NCBI GenBank assembly: GCA_034440615.1 | Contig: JAOTOM010004343.1 | Span: forward strand, 148,501-212,500 | Origin: Ashinkailepas kermadecensis | Lineage: Eukaryota; Arthropoda; Thecostraca; Neolepadidae | DNA: 64,000 nt | Direction: 5' to 3' | In this document: positions 45,100 to 56,886 of the stretch, in pieces | Numbering within the stretch: position 1 is the stretch's first letter | How the letters are laid out: the number at the start of each line of letters is the position of its first letter | Made by a program: the position numbers and the translations under genes | The notes under the pieces: generated by a model | What the model saw: only the letters and a program-made list of their open reading frames with translations | Database searches by the model: none | What the model was told of the DNA's origin: nothing

Positions 45100-45250
45100 G
45101 TGTGTGTGTGTGTGGCCGGGCGGCTAAATGGCATGACCTGCCCTCGAACGGTAGCCGTTAGGAGTCGTGGGTCGAGATCCACACGTATAGGAGACTATTC
45201 TTGGTGGAACACGCTAACAGGGAGCATTGCTGAGATTGACAGGTATTGCT
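45100..45250 (+). mobile_element. tRNA-derived SINE-like fragment
   Basis: GGCCGGGCGGCTAAATGGCA resembles an acceptor and A-box region, and GTGGGTCGAGATCCAC, 45 bases on, resembles a T arm and B box with an enlarged loop. The anticodon arm is not well paired. A GT run (45101-45113) precedes it. It is a SINE head or tRNA pseudogene; transcription by polymerase III is possible but unproven. Confidence 0.35.
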
Positions 45251-45984
45251 TTGGTGACAAAATGCCCACGAAGTAATCCCACAGTTTCTGCTGGGTGAGC
45301 TACATTCTTTTTGGTTAGTGCACCATTGATTCCCGCGTACTGATCTAAATACTTAACATATCGAAGAGCTTGAACTGAGGCTGCTGAGAGCTTTGATCTG
45401 AATCCCAGCGGCCACCGCTGATTTTTTCAATTGGTTCACATCAATTTTCAATTTTGAGGACGTATTTGGGACTGCCAGATTAACGCGCGTTCCCCTGGTG
45501 AGCTATAATTAAGGCGAGCCACCCCGACGAGCAGACAGCGAGAGCGTCAGATGACCGGCGATCAATACAGAAGCCACACAATGAAAAACAAACATATGAT
45601 CCTCAGTGTTCACACATAGCGCCAATCCGCCACTGTTCACTATCAAGCAAAAATGGATCGCAAATCCTACCTGCGGTCTTGATCTGCATTCGTGCAACTC
45701 TGTATACGTCTAAATATATCCCTAATTAGCACGCGACTGACGACAACCGTGTCCGTCAGCCGTACAGCCATGTTGATTTTGTACGGAACAGTACCCCTCG
45801 CAGGGCATTCGTCGTCAGAGGACGCTACCCTTCAATTGTGCCGGCTTCTGCAAGCACCGCTCCTACCTGCTTAGCTTAGCTCAACTGCTTAATTGATTAG
45901 CTTGCTCCGGAGAGCGCCATACCTCTATCTTATCTGCTACCGGTGGTGCCTTATTAGCTCCCGCCTGCCTGCAGCTGGAGCTAC
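45251..45984. other. No gene recognised
   Basis: Mixed DNA with short open frames. The 3' part (45880-45980) leads into the next minisatellite. Confidence 0.4.
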
Positions 45985-46445
45985 TGCAACTCCCCATGGC
46001 ACTTCGGTGGGGCAGATCAGCTACTGTCCTCAGCATGCTCCGGTAGGGCAGGCCAGCTGCTGTCATCACCATCCAATGGGACAGGCCAGGTACTGTCCTG
46101 AGCACACCTTGGTGGGACAGGTCAGGTGCTGTCCTCACTACCCTTCGGTTGGACAGGTCAGGTGCTGTCCTCAGTGCACCTCGTTGGAGAGGTCAACTGC
46201 TGTTTTCAATACATCTCGGTGGGGGAAGTCAGCTGCTGTCTTCAATACACCTCAGTGGAGCAGGTCAGGCGTTTCAATGCACCTCAGTGGGGCAGGCCAG
46301 GTGCTGTCTTCAGTACACCTCGGTGGGGCAGGCAAGGTGCTGTCTGTAGTACACCTCAGTTGGGCAGGCTAGGTGCTGTCGTCAGTACACCTCGGTGGGG
46401 CAGGTCAGCAGCCGTCCCCATTACTCTCCTGTAGGGCAGAGCAGG
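45985..46445. repeat. 36-bp minisatellite, about 12 units
   Basis: CCTCGGTGGGGCAGGTCAGG + TGCTGTCCTCAGTACA with variants (GGACAGG, CTGCTGTC). Units are diverged by several substitutions, older than most arrays in the window. The 159-codon plus-strand frame over it is explained by the unit being divisible by 3. Confidence 0.9.
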
Positions 46446-46629
46446 TGCCAGTCGTCTCACCACGTCTGTGCTTCACTGTTGGTGTTGGCTCGGCCTGGAC
46501 GGCGCCTCTCTGAAACACAGACAGAGACAGGTCTTCTCCGCACCAGAGGTGAGGGACGGGTATGGGACCGCCCTGCTCTGAAACACGGGTACGTAGAAAA
46601 TCCAGTGCGAGTCCGGTGTGGTAGGCAGA

Positions 46630-46820
46630 GACCAGAGGCGGATCCAGGAATTTTGATCGAGGGGGGCACTTATTCCGGAGGGGCATCACGAAAGGGATGG
46701 TGCACTCGAGCGCCCTGAACGGGCTGCTTTTCTACTTGAATGGGTGCTACATCTCTATCGAGGGGGGGCACATTCGCCAAGCTATCTCCATGCGGTTCAG
46801 TAGCGGATCCGGAGGACAAG
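46630..46820. mobile_element. hAT-like dispersed element fragment
   Basis: CCAGAGGCGGATCCAGGAAT followed by ATCGAGGGGGGCAC is a frequent hAT-type terminus. A second (T)ATCGAGGGGGGGCAC lies at 46755, and CAGTAGCGGATCCGG at 46798. No transposase remains. Confidence 0.4.
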
Positions 46821-46975
46821 AGGTAGGAGGGGATGCTGGAGCACGTGCACCCCAGATCAGAGAAAGGTGATCTCTGATTGGGATGTTGGTGCCCAATTGC
46901 AACAGCCGAGCCTTCGGGAAGGCTTGAGTACCCCCAGCATCTGAATATTTCAGGGACAGGTGGTGACCAGTGGCA

Positions 46976-47039
46976 GAGCAGTCAGTCAGTCAGTCAGTCA
47001 GTCAGTCAGTCAGTCAGTCAGTCAGTCAGTCAGTCAGTG
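46976..47039. repeat. (CAGT)n microsatellite
   Basis: About 15 uninterrupted GTCA/CAGT tetramers. Gives spurious Ser-Gln-Ser-Val frames. Confidence 0.97.
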
Positions 47040-47228
47040 GTGCCTCTCCGGAGAAGTGGTATCTCTTGAATGAATGTCGCTTCTCCAAGAAAATGTTTTT
47101 TAATCCAATCGTGGAGTGGTGGATCAATATCTGTCGGAGAGTGGGCCACCTGTCCAAAATAATAACTAGGCAGTTAATTGCAAGAAGGAATGGTTGGACA
47201 ATTGCCTGATGAACCGTGGCTATAAATC

Positions 47229-47352
47229 TGCTCGATTGGGGAGTCCAGTTGGTTACCTGACCTACCGATGGTTGCCTGGCTGGGAAAGTGTGCTCGATTG
47301 GGGAGTCCAGTTGGTTGCCTGACCTACCGATGGCTGCCTGGCTGGGAGAGAG
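47229..47352. repeat. 62-bp tandem duplication
   Basis: GCTCGATTGGGGAGTCCAG + TTGGTT(A/G)CCTGACCTACC occurs twice, starting at 47230 and 47292. Confidence 0.9.
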
Positions 47353-47369
47353 CCGATCAATTACCTGAT

Positions 47370-48345
47370 AGGTAAGTGGCAGAGAAGCTCTGGTCACCTG
47401 GCGAGAGAGTAATCAGGAAGCTCTGGTCACCTGACGAGAGAGTAATCAAGAAACTCTGGTCACCTGGCGGGAGAGTGGGTAGCAGGCTCTGGTCACCTGG
47501 CGGGAGAGTGGGTAGCAAGCTCTGGTCACCTGGCGGGGGAGTGGGTAGCAAGCTCTGGTCACCTGGCGGGGGAGTGGGTAGCAAGATCTGGTCACCTGGC
47601 GGGGGAGTGGGTAGCAAGATCTGGTCACCTGGCGGGAGAGTGATCGGGAAGCTCTGGTCACCTGGCGGGAGAGTGATCAGGAAGCTCTGGTCACCTGGCG
47701 GGGGAGTGGGTAGCAAGCTCTGGTCACCTGGCGGGGGAGTGATCGGGAAGCTCTGGTCACCTGGCGGGGGAGTGGGTAGCAAGCTCTGGTCACCTGGCGG
47801 GGGAGTGGGTAGCAAGCTCTGGTCACCTGGCGGGGGAGTGGTCAGGAAGCTCTGGTCACCTGGCGGGGGAGTGATCAGGAAGCTCTGGTCACCTGGCGGG
47901 AGAGTGATCAGGAAGCTCTGGTCACCTGGCGGGAGAGTGATCAGGAAGCTCTGGTCACCTGGCGGGGGAGTGATCGGGAAGCTCTGGTCACCTCGCGGGG
48001 AGTGGGTCAGCAAGCTCTGGTCACCTGGCGGGGGGGGGAGTGGGTCAGCAAGCTCTGGTCACCTGGCGGGGGAGTGGGTAGCAAGCTCTGGTCACCTGGC
48101 GGGAGAGTGATCGGGAAGCTCTGGTCACCTGGCGGGAAGTGATCGGGAAGCTCTGGTGACCTGGCGGGGGAGTGATCAGGAAGCTCTGGTCACCTGGCGG
48201 GAGATTGATCAGGAAGCTCTGGTCACCTGGCGGGGGAGTGATCAGGAAGCTCTGGTCACCTGGCGGGGGAGTGGGTAGCAAGCTCTGGTCACCTGGCGGG
48301 AAGTGATCGGGAAGCTCTGGTCACCTGGCGGGAGAGTGATCCTCA
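47370..48345. repeat. 33-bp minisatellite, about 29 units
   Basis: GAAGCTCTGGTCACCTGGCG + GGAGAGTGATCAG alternates with a GGAGTGGGTAGC form. The spacing of CTCTGG is 33 (for example 47718 to 47751). Long frames on both strands (KLWSPGGGVGS and SFLITLPPGDQ cycles, up to 244 codons) follow from divisibility by 3; deletions in some units (GGGAAGTGATCGG) break them. The alternation of the two unit types is irregular. Confidence 0.95.
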
Positions 48346-48639
48346 ATCAATAATCTCTCAATCTCTCAATCCTCTGCTCCCCTCCGGAGTCTCTACCAAA
48401 GCATGGATGAAGGCACCTTAAAAGGCTGGGGGACATGACATGGTGTATCCCCGTGTTTCCTCGCCCATGCCTTCAATTTGTGTTGACAAATCAAGTTACC
48501 AATGGCTCCGAGGCAAGACGGCTGAATTGCTGGTATGCAATTCTTCTACTAAAGGGTAGACTGGTTCGGACTTCGCCCCTGATCGTAACTAAACACGAAG
48601 GTTGTTATCTATGCTCATTTCGGTATGCATCTGACACGA

Positions 48640-48805
48640 TAGGATAGCAGTAGGGATATATAATCGGATAACAGTAGAACGATATAATCGGATAGCAGTA
48701 GAGCGATACAATCATAGCAACAGTGCGGTACAATCAGATAGCAGTAGAGCGATACAATCGAATAGCAGTAGAGTGATGCAATCGGATAACAGCAGAGCGA
48801 TATAT
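48640..48805. repeat. 22-24-bp degenerate minisatellite, about 7 units
   Basis: AATCGGATAGCAGTAGAGCG + ATAC with many substitutions and small indels. Confidence 0.85.
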
Positions 48806-50510
48806 CAATCCAGATGTAAGGTGGAACTAGTCGGACGTCAGCTACTGTGAAGTTGATTGTGACCTCAACTGCGTTATTCCGGGCTGTACTTAATTATGTT
48901 GAGTATATTCAAATACAATGACCACTTAGGACCAGCAAATACATTCTACACGCATATGGCGAATTCGTAAATATACCGGTTATCATAATAAGCCCAGCAT
49001 AACTTGGAAAAATATCGAGTATGCTAGGTGTTTGGCATATGGATTAAATGCTATGTGCCGTTTCAATTGATTTGAGTAAGCACAGTAGCGCAGCCAAGGT
49101 GTGTGTGGGGTGGGGTGGGGGGCACCCTGCCCGGCCCCTCCGTCAGGTTGTTTAGATGTCGGGGAAAAGGCACATCTGTGCGACGTTTCACTAAGAACCT
49201 GGCATACAAATTGATATATGTTCGGCTCCGCCCCCGCCTCCTCTCACGACAGAAAATTGTTATATCCTCCTCTACAAATTGATATATGGTCTCCTCTCAC
49301 GACAGAAATTGTTCGGACTGCGTACTTGGCGACGTATTATGTTTACCAAGGCACTCATTATGAGGAACAAGGCGTTTTGGACGTCACCTATGCTTATATA
49401 GTGGCTCCTGTAATGTAGTCTTTGATCGTTGCGACGAATAGAAAGTGTTGCACTTAATATTATAAATCACATTCTATTTTGTGAAATCAAGTCATGTATG
49501 CGCTATAATGTACACTTCACTATATAGTACTGCAATATTACATCGTACATACGACGTTATCGGACCGCTTTATAACTCGTGGTGAAATCAAATCCTGGAA
49601 CGCATCCTACGAAATCGAGGTTCCACCCTGGAACTCCCACCGTAATTCGATTTCGTGATCTCGCTCATGAATATGCTTGAATGGAAAGCGAAAATAAGTG
49701 CTATAAGGTATGGCTTAGGTAACTGTGGGGTATATACTACGGCACTTCGAGCTTCAACCTTACCAATTCTGTCATTTCTTGCAAATGCCTTACGTTCTCG
49801 AATCACAATACGTATTTTTGCTTTCCATAAATCGGTATCATCGGTCCCATTTCGGTTTTCAAGACGTAATTATTTCCTCCTTAAACTATGTCGTCTGTTG
49901 ATTAATATTCCGTCCCGCCAAATTAAAGGTCCGTCAGATTGGCTGATTGGCAGCAAGCACGTCAGCTGTGCACTTTGGTCGGCCTCATAGTGCGTGGTGA
50001 TCTCACGTGCTACCTACCCGCATAGTTGTCGTCTTAACTTAACTGTGTCATTGTCATGCTCTGAATAAATGTAAAGGACAATATCTTGTGGATTTGGCGA
50101 GTAAACTGAAAGAAGAAGAGAGTGCCCGCATCAGTGAAAAGATCCACACATGCTTACCAGGCAACGATGTCGAACGATAGCCCCGCGAACCAAAACACGA
50201 AATATGCATGCTGTGTCTTTGCTGTGGAAAGGAATACTTATTTCCTTTTCTGATTACTTTTTTTTAATGCTTATTATTCTGTGTCTGATTACGTCACTGG
50301 GCCCAGATCATGTCACTGGGCCCGGATCGTGGCGCCGGGCTAAGATCGAGTTGATCTCCAATATTTCGCACCAGCAATTTCACAGGGAAAAAAACTTCTT
50401 CATTGTTGTGCTAGTTGATAATTGACTAGCCATCTTAAATATATCTAAAAATTGCGAGTGAACTGCTGCATCTATTAGCAAGAATGGCTTCTCAGATTCA
50501 GTTTATATTC
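48806..50510. other. No gene recognised
   Basis: ATATGG-TCTCCTCTCACGACAGAAA is partly duplicated near 49240-49310. A three-fold 21-bp motif (GTCACTGGGCCCAGATCATG type) lies at 50292-50345. A 111-codon frame at 49655-49990 has no ATG and no motif and is left out. Confidence 0.4.
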
Positions 50511-50640
50511 CAGTTGGTTGGTTGGCTGGTTGTGACTTACCACGCACTCAGCAGCTGAGGCCATGTGGCGTCGCTTGCCTCCCACTCTGGCACGAAGGGC
50601 GGGCATCGTGGGGAATCGAACCACGTACCATATTCCAGTT
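50511..50640 (-). mobile_element. tRNA-SINE-like fragment with simple-repeat tail
   Basis: On the minus strand GGTTCGATTCCCC (50615-50627) is a perfect B-box match. It is followed by about 90 bases of body and a CAACCAGCCAACCAACCAAC-type tail at 50511-50535. No A box is seen, so the 5' end is lost. Tandem short-motif tails are common in SINEs. Confidence 0.35.
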
Positions 50641-50805
50641 TCCGCCTTTTAATTTGCTTCCTGTGACGTGGCCCAGTGACAATGTCTTGTTTATTTGTTT
50701 CCACCCAGTGTCCTACGCAGCGTACATAATGTAGTGCTCCTTCACAGGCTCCTGAGATTCCTCCAGACTAGAGTTTTTTTCTTCTTCTCTCCTCCCATTG
50801 GTCAG

Positions 50806-51079
50806 CCACCCTGACGCCGTGACCTATATTTGCCAAGACTCCGCCGTCGAGATCGCGCTGCCATCTCTGAGCCGTTTTTGCAACTGTATTGATTTCTGGG
50901 CTTCTTCGCGCCATGTGGTTTTTGCGCGCGGCAAAAAAGATGCGATCAATACGAACAGCGTCGCGACAACGCTGCCGACAGAATCGCTGGAGCTGCCTTC
51001 CTCAGCGTCCGACGACGGCCTGATGGAGGACCTGGTGACACTGACACCAGCCACCCCAAATGACACGAAGGCAGCCTGA
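50806..51079 (+). CDS. Candidate terminal exon, acidic C-terminus
   Basis: A strong acceptor (T/C-rich tract from 50773, then GGTCAG at 50800-50805) precedes an open frame reading YICQDSAVEIALPSLSRFCN, later INTNSVATTLPTESLELPSS and DDGLMEDLVTLTPATPNDTK before TGA at 51077-51079. Codon third positions are GC-rich, unlike flanking DNA, and the last 30 residues are acidic with Thr-Pro pairs. The 44-bp minisatellite that follows is built from the last part of this frame, and TGA recurs once per unit. No family is recognised. It may be a real 3' exon whose end expanded, or a chance frame. Confidence 0.25.
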
Positions 51080-51705
51080 TCACACTGACACCAGTCGCCC
51101 TAAATGGCACGAAGGTGGCCTGATGACACTGACACCAGCCACCCCAAATGGCACGAAGGTGGCCTGATGACACTGACACCAGTCACCCTAAATGGCACGA
51201 AGGTGGCCTGATGACAATGACACCAGCCACCTCGAATGGCACGCAGGTGGCCTGATGACACTGACACCAGCCACCTCGAATGGCACGAAGTTGGCCTGAT
51301 GACACTGACACCAGCCACCCCAAATGACACGAAGGCAGCCTGATCACACTGACACCAGTCACCCTAAATGGCACGAAGGTGGCCTGATGACACTGACACC
51401 AGTCGCCCTGAATGGCACGAAGGCAGCCTGATCACACTGACACCAGTCGCCCTAAATGGCACGAAGGCAGCCTGATGACACTGACATCAGTCGCCCTAAA
51501 TGGCACGAAGGTGGCCTGATGACACTGACACCAGCCACCCCAAATGGCACGAAGGTGGCCTGATGACACTGACACCAGCCACCCCAAATGGCACGAAGGT
51601 GGCCTGATGACACTGACACCAGCCACCTCAAATGGCACGAAGGTGGCCTGATGACACTGACACCAGCCACCCCAAATAGCGCGCAGGTGGCCTGACAGGG
51701 AGTAT
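51018..51705. repeat. 44-bp minisatellite, about 16 units
   Basis: CCTGATGACACTGACACCAG + CCACCCCAAATGGCACGAAG + GTGG, 44 bases apart (51075, 51119 and onwards), with variants GTCGCCCTAAATG and GATCACACTG. The first, most divergent unit lies inside the candidate exon. Not divisible by 3, so frames cycle and minus-strand frames of 60-136 codons are artefacts. Confidence 0.95.
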
Positions 51706-53980
51706 GATGACATTGATGCTACCCGTCTCAAATGGCGCGAGGTCACCTGACAGGGGGCGACGCTGGTGTCAGTTGCCAAAAGTGACCCGAGGAAAGCCTT
51801 ATTCCGGCATGGCGAAGAAGTGAAGAAGGCGTCCTCAATCACTGTGGTGTAGTTAGGGTTTTGTAGTTAGAGATCTGTATGGCCACATAGTGCCAGTTAT
51901 GACAGGCAGCTGAATAATGGCCAGGAGCATTATTGTTGTCAACATCTGTCGTAGCAAACTATCTGGAAAGTGTTATGGCGGTGTTTCACAGCGACAACTA
52001 TTTTTATATTACGTGATAATAAAGCGAATTACTTTTCGCTGGCGCATGCAATTAAATGTAATACCTGGCATGAGAACTATGGTCAAGTGGATGAGACATG
52101 TGGATTTAAATACATATTCTAAATGGCGCTATTTTCACACACCACACAGTCTACTGTAAAGTACCGCAAGCGACGTCAGTTCTGCCGAACAACGTTCATT
52201 CGACATTACCTCCACGAACATTAACTCTACACTTTTACCTCTACACAACACGTGCTGCAATCTGAAGAATGTCCACAACGCATCGTTTCTACTTGAGACA
52301 ACTTCTATGAACAAAAAGTCAACAACGTGGGAATAATTCCACCAGAAGAAATCACGAACTAATTTGCACCTGGCTTGATTTACACAATGGCAACAATTGC
52401 AGCAATTGCAACAATGACATGTCATGATTACTGACTTTTCACAAATGCACTGATATGTCACATAGGGATGTGGGAACGCTGGTAAAAGTGCAGTGACACG
52501 CGAAATTTTGCTTCATAGAGCTAGTGATTATAGTCACAAAGAGCGGGCAACCTGGACTCGTATTGCCCTCCCCCTATCCTACGACGTTCGTACGCCTACA
52601 ACACTGCATATGGTACAGACCGGTGGATTTTCCACTCTCTAGCTATGGATACTTCAGGAAAACGCACTCTGGGCACAAAAAGGCTGCTTACTAACCTGGA
52701 AACGAAGCCCATCGAACTGTCAGTCTTCTAAGCGATTTTTGAGGGTTGGCTGCGTTTCAGCGAAGCATAATTTAACATTTTCGGTTGTTACATGATGCAT
52801 GGAGTGCCGTTTAACATACCTTTCAGTAGAAGCGGACTGTTCTGTTGTGGTGTGAAGTACTTCCTCGTGTCTATCCATGCAGGCATGCTTTTGATTGAAA
52901 ATACGGAACACCGGTGCTAGCTATAATCTCGCAATACAATTTCTCTTACCGAGCAAGGTATGCACTCCAACAGGTTTCGTGCGCGAGGTAAGGAGCAAAA
53001 TTACCACGTTGCAATCAAATGTAAATAATTTGGTTATGTGCTTTCTTAGATCTCCAAGTACTAGTTCTAACGTCATCACACACGCCATTTTTATTTCCGG
53101 AAAAAGTTACGAATGCATCATGAAAGTAGAGGATGCATGTTTGCAAATTGAGGATGCACATGCATCCCGATGAATATGGAAAGTACCAACAAACCTCTTA
53201 GGAGGTCACTTTCCCTCAGCGTTGATTGAACTTTCCATATTATTCTTAGACCAACAACCTTACCTAGAACAACAAATAACAATCCGGAAGACTAAGAAGT
53301 TTCCCTGCCCATGCTTTGTGTCATCATAACAAATGCATGCATTACAGCGTGCGATCCCCTGCAGACAGTTCGTCGCGACCACCGGAAAACGGCACGGGCT
53401 GGTGCACCTGCGATTGAGATAGCTCAACACCTTTCGCGGTATGCGTGTAATATCTGGTGGAGAGGCGATGGCTGATAGATAAAGGTGTTGTAGTTCAATG
53501 TGTCGAAAATGTGGATTTGTTCACGCCCAACAGTTCGTTCAATGAGTTTCTTCCCCTAGTTCCTCTGGAATATCTCTTTATATTTGTGTGAAAATGTTTC
53601 TCACCTATATTCCATTTCCATGAACTTTTGGAATACATACACTTTCTTTGCAGATTCTTTTCCTCAAACATTAGCCACGTCATGTCGGGACACTGATTAT
53701 GTGGCATTATGTAGCTTCAGAATTTTGCTGACATTATAGTTTATGTCTATCTTACTGCAGTTCATGTCTCTGGATGATTGATATTGTATGTGTTCAGATG
53801 CTTTCCGACCATGTCCTTTCACTAATAGCACTCCAAGGTAAAATTACGCCGCTTGTGTGACCTTTTCCCTCAAATTACACAGCTTACATGACCTTTTCTC
53901 CCAAATTTCGTGCCGATGTAATTTATTCATATGGATTGAGCACAAATTCGGCGACAGTTTGGCCGCCATGAACTCCCGAG
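51706..53980. other. No gene recognised; one long inverted repeat at 53173-53241
   Basis: AATATGGAAAGT (53173-53184) and ACTTTCCATATT (53230-53241) are exact inverted repeats separated by 45 bases, with a smaller inverted repeat (CCTC/GAGG) between them. CAATTGCAGCAATTGCAACA near 52392-52411 is a short local repeat. No protein motif seen. Confidence 0.4.
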
Positions 53981-54095
53981 CGTGTTTCCAACTGATGCCA
54001 GCCGTGGGATGTCACGCGTGTTTCCAACTGATGCCAGCCGTGTGATGTCACGCGTGTTTCCAACTGATGCCAGCCGTGGAATGTCAGGCGTGTTG
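53981..54095. repeat. 36-bp minisatellite, 3 units
   Basis: CGTGTTTCCAACTGATGCC + AGCCGTGGGATGTCACG at 53981, 54017 and 54053. Confidence 0.93.
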
Positions 54096-54570
54096 TGGCT
54101 TTGCATGAGCATGTAGGGTGCCAGTGTGCGTCATGAGGTCAAGTACCATCTTAGACGGCTTGTGCAAGCCTAAGTTACGCTGGGATGCTTCGTTCGAGGC
54201 CCAATCTCAACTAGTTTCGGTGCATGCCCTGATTTAGGCTGTGGATCCGGATTTGGGATGGGATCCAAACAGCGGTCAGGACGCATGAACAATGTCGTGT
54301 AGTTCCACAACGGTATCACCGTACGATAATTATCATGGGACATGGGCAAGACGGTTCTCGCATGTTTTGCTCTATTTTCTGAGGTCATGTAACCGCAAAG
54401 GAAACTAAATTATAGAGGAATGGAAATGTACTGATGGGCATCACGAGTAAGTCCGTCGTGGAAATGGCACGTGCTAATGCCTTGTCACCACTGAAATTGT
54501 CTGATAGACACCTGCAATTCCGGCAGTCCGAATTCTAAATATATCCTACTTAGATACTACTGCTACTGCT
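54096..54570. other. No gene recognised
   Basis: Mixed DNA with short open frames. Ends in a few CTA trinucleotides that lead into the next microsatellite. Confidence 0.4.
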
Positions 54571-54945
<375 letters not shown>

Positions 54946-55016
54946 AACTACATCGAAGCACAATCGATGTCCAGGTGCCCAGCTGAGAGCAACATCCCCC
55001 GGCATTGCTGTAAATT

Positions 55017-55328
55017 ATGTCCCGCGGTAGTCACAAACCGACGATAAAGTCGATGTGCGCTCTGACTATTCGAACAAAAACAGCGCGACACATGTGCGTG
55101 ACCTTGAACTACGATATGACGCAATGGGCTGTTTTACTGTCGTGGCCTCGTGGTGAAGTATGTACAGCCCGAGAAGCTATGACTGAACTCAGTGACCTGT
55201 TAGAAGAATGGAACGACTTTTTGGTAAATGCTGCCGGAAACAGATTTCATCGAGCCCATGATAAAAAATGGAGCTCGCACAAATTAATGACAGCACTCGA
55301 AGATAGGGCGAAGACATGCTGTTTTTAG
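55017..55328 (+). CDS. Uncharacterised open frame, 103 codons
   Basis: ATG at 55017 (A at -3) opens [20 protein letters not shown] and continues to TAG at 55326-55328. The second half, including [20 protein letters not shown] then [20 protein letters not shown], has a balanced composition and a probable amphipathic helix ([12 protein letters not shown]). No signal peptide, membrane segment or known domain is seen. It begins about 75 bases after the (TA)n tract. A minus-strand frame overlaps its end. It could be a small gene, an exon or a chance frame; no splice or promoter signals decide this. Confidence 0.15.
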   Translation: MSRGSHKPTIKSMCALTIRTKTARHMCVTLNYDMTQWAVLLSWPRGEVCTAREAMTELSDLLEEWNDFLVNAAGNRFHRAHDKKWSSHKLMTALEDRAKTCCF

Positions 55329-55329
55329 G

Positions 55330-56490
55330 TTTTTGTGAGCTTAGTATTGGCTTTGAGCAGCGTACTCTTTTGCCCGCCCCCGTCTTTCCCATTCCGACAC
55401 GCATCGCGCTGTTGTTACACCACGGTCAGTCGTCGATAAAAACTCCGCTCAATCGACCATTTCTTTCGACGGATTGCCACGGATATCTTCTTTCGTGATA
55501 CCCCTGAATAGAGCAATTACAATTGCGACGGAAGAAGTCCATTGGTATACGGGGTGACCGAGGTTCACCACGTTAGAAGAAGTAATACCACCGCACTTGG
55601 AATCAACACGGAGCCAAAATATTTTGCCACATTCTTGGCGCCATCTTCAAACTTGAAGAAAATATAAAATTGTACAATTGTTACCAAAAGCCGCAATATC
55701 CTTCCAGTTGTAAGAAGGACGAGTGATCTTCCTTTTTTGTTGCATAATGATTGGAACAGTTTGCGCACTTGCCTTACCAACTTTTAGCCTGGTGAGCAAG
55801 ATATTTAGTATGCATTTTGAAGCCGAAGAATCGCCAATTAGCACTGCTCATGCTCTTACGTTTTTAAAAAATAAGTGTATCGATTAATTTGAATGATTTA
55901 CTAAAGAATAACAGCAAAATACTTCAAACACATTGTCCTGCACTCGGAATAACCAAGGCGAAGTTATCTTATATTAAGAAGTAAACATTATTATTGTTTC
56001 GCTATTTCTGCTCACATATAAATATTTCAGGATGGCATGATGGTGTGTGTTGTTCCAAGACATACAATATCATGACACCCTCTTTTCAACTTTTTCGGAA
56101 TATTCACGGCTACGTTTACTTGTCAAACGTTTATCGCCTTCTCCCCTTTATACTACACACAATACAGGCATGGACGTCGAGATGGAGGCTTTCTCGGCGG
56201 TACCAAATTTCAGATGAGCTTTGGTGCGTACACTTAATATTTTGACCGAAAACGCATCGCACACCTACAAGTCTGAGCGCATCCAGCGAGCCTTCAAGAG
56301 TACATCCAGCACATGGTTTCACTTGCTTGCCAATGCCCACACGAGGTATTCGATCTGACCCTGAGCAACTGGAGCGCATGTACCGGTGTGCATGGGTCAG
56401 GTTAGGTGAAGTGCCTTTTCATCAGGATTCCTACGATTTTTGTCCCTGCCATGGAACCTCTACATCCAGCGCGAAAGCGCCGAACAAACG
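55330..56490. other. No gene recognised
   Basis: AT-rich to mixed, with open frames up to about 80 codons and no motif. A GAA/CTT-type A-rich stretch lies at 55860-55920. Confidence 0.4.
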
Positions 56491-56650
56491 GCCCTGAATT
56501 CCCACTGAAACGAAAAGAGAATTTTCAGTTTGGTCGAAGTAAAACGTGCGGTACCCCATCGGTCGAAAGGGCGCCTTTTTCGTCGCCGGTCATTTGCACC
56601 GGCGCCCGCCCCGCCCCCTCCAATTTTTTTTCGGGCTGCTCTGCTCACCT

Positions 56651-56786
56651 CTGAAGCCCACATGACTGCCCTCAGTGGAAGCCGCTGGGCGTTAGTCGGA
56701 GAATACGGAAACACGCCTCTGAAGCCCACATGACTGCCCTCAGTGGAAGCCGCTGGGTGTTAGTCGGAGAAAAACGATGCGGAAAA
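56651..56786. repeat. 68-bp tandem duplication
   Basis: CTGAAGCCCACATGACTGCC + CTCAGTGGAAGCCGCTGGG + TGTTAGTCGGAGAA type sequence occurs at 56651 and 56719, 68 bases apart, nearly identical. Confidence 0.9.
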
Positions 56787-56886
56787 ACTCCAGCGAGCTG
56801 GCGCCAGAATTTCGCTTACGCAACCATTTGGCGTGCACACGAGCTGGCCATTTCCGCGCGAGTCTTGGCCACATATTTAGGTCAAC

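Noticed and set aside
8055..48345. E-box motifs (CACGTG, CAGCTG, CACCTG, CATCTG) in several minisatellites as a regulatory array system
   Set aside because: CANNTG is expected about once per 256 bases, so among some 25 different units of 11-72 bp about three or four would carry one by chance. That is what is seen.
42069..48345. CRISPR-like regular repeats
   Set aside because: Units are adjacent tandem repeats without unique spacers, and the window is clearly eukaryotic.
49655..49990. 111-codon frame
   Set aside because: Starts at GTG, lacks motifs and splice signals; composition is like the AT-rich flanks.
55189..55404. Minus-strand 71-codon frame overlapping the 55017 frame
   Set aside because: No recognisable domain and shorter than the overlapping plus-strand frame, which itself is doubtful.
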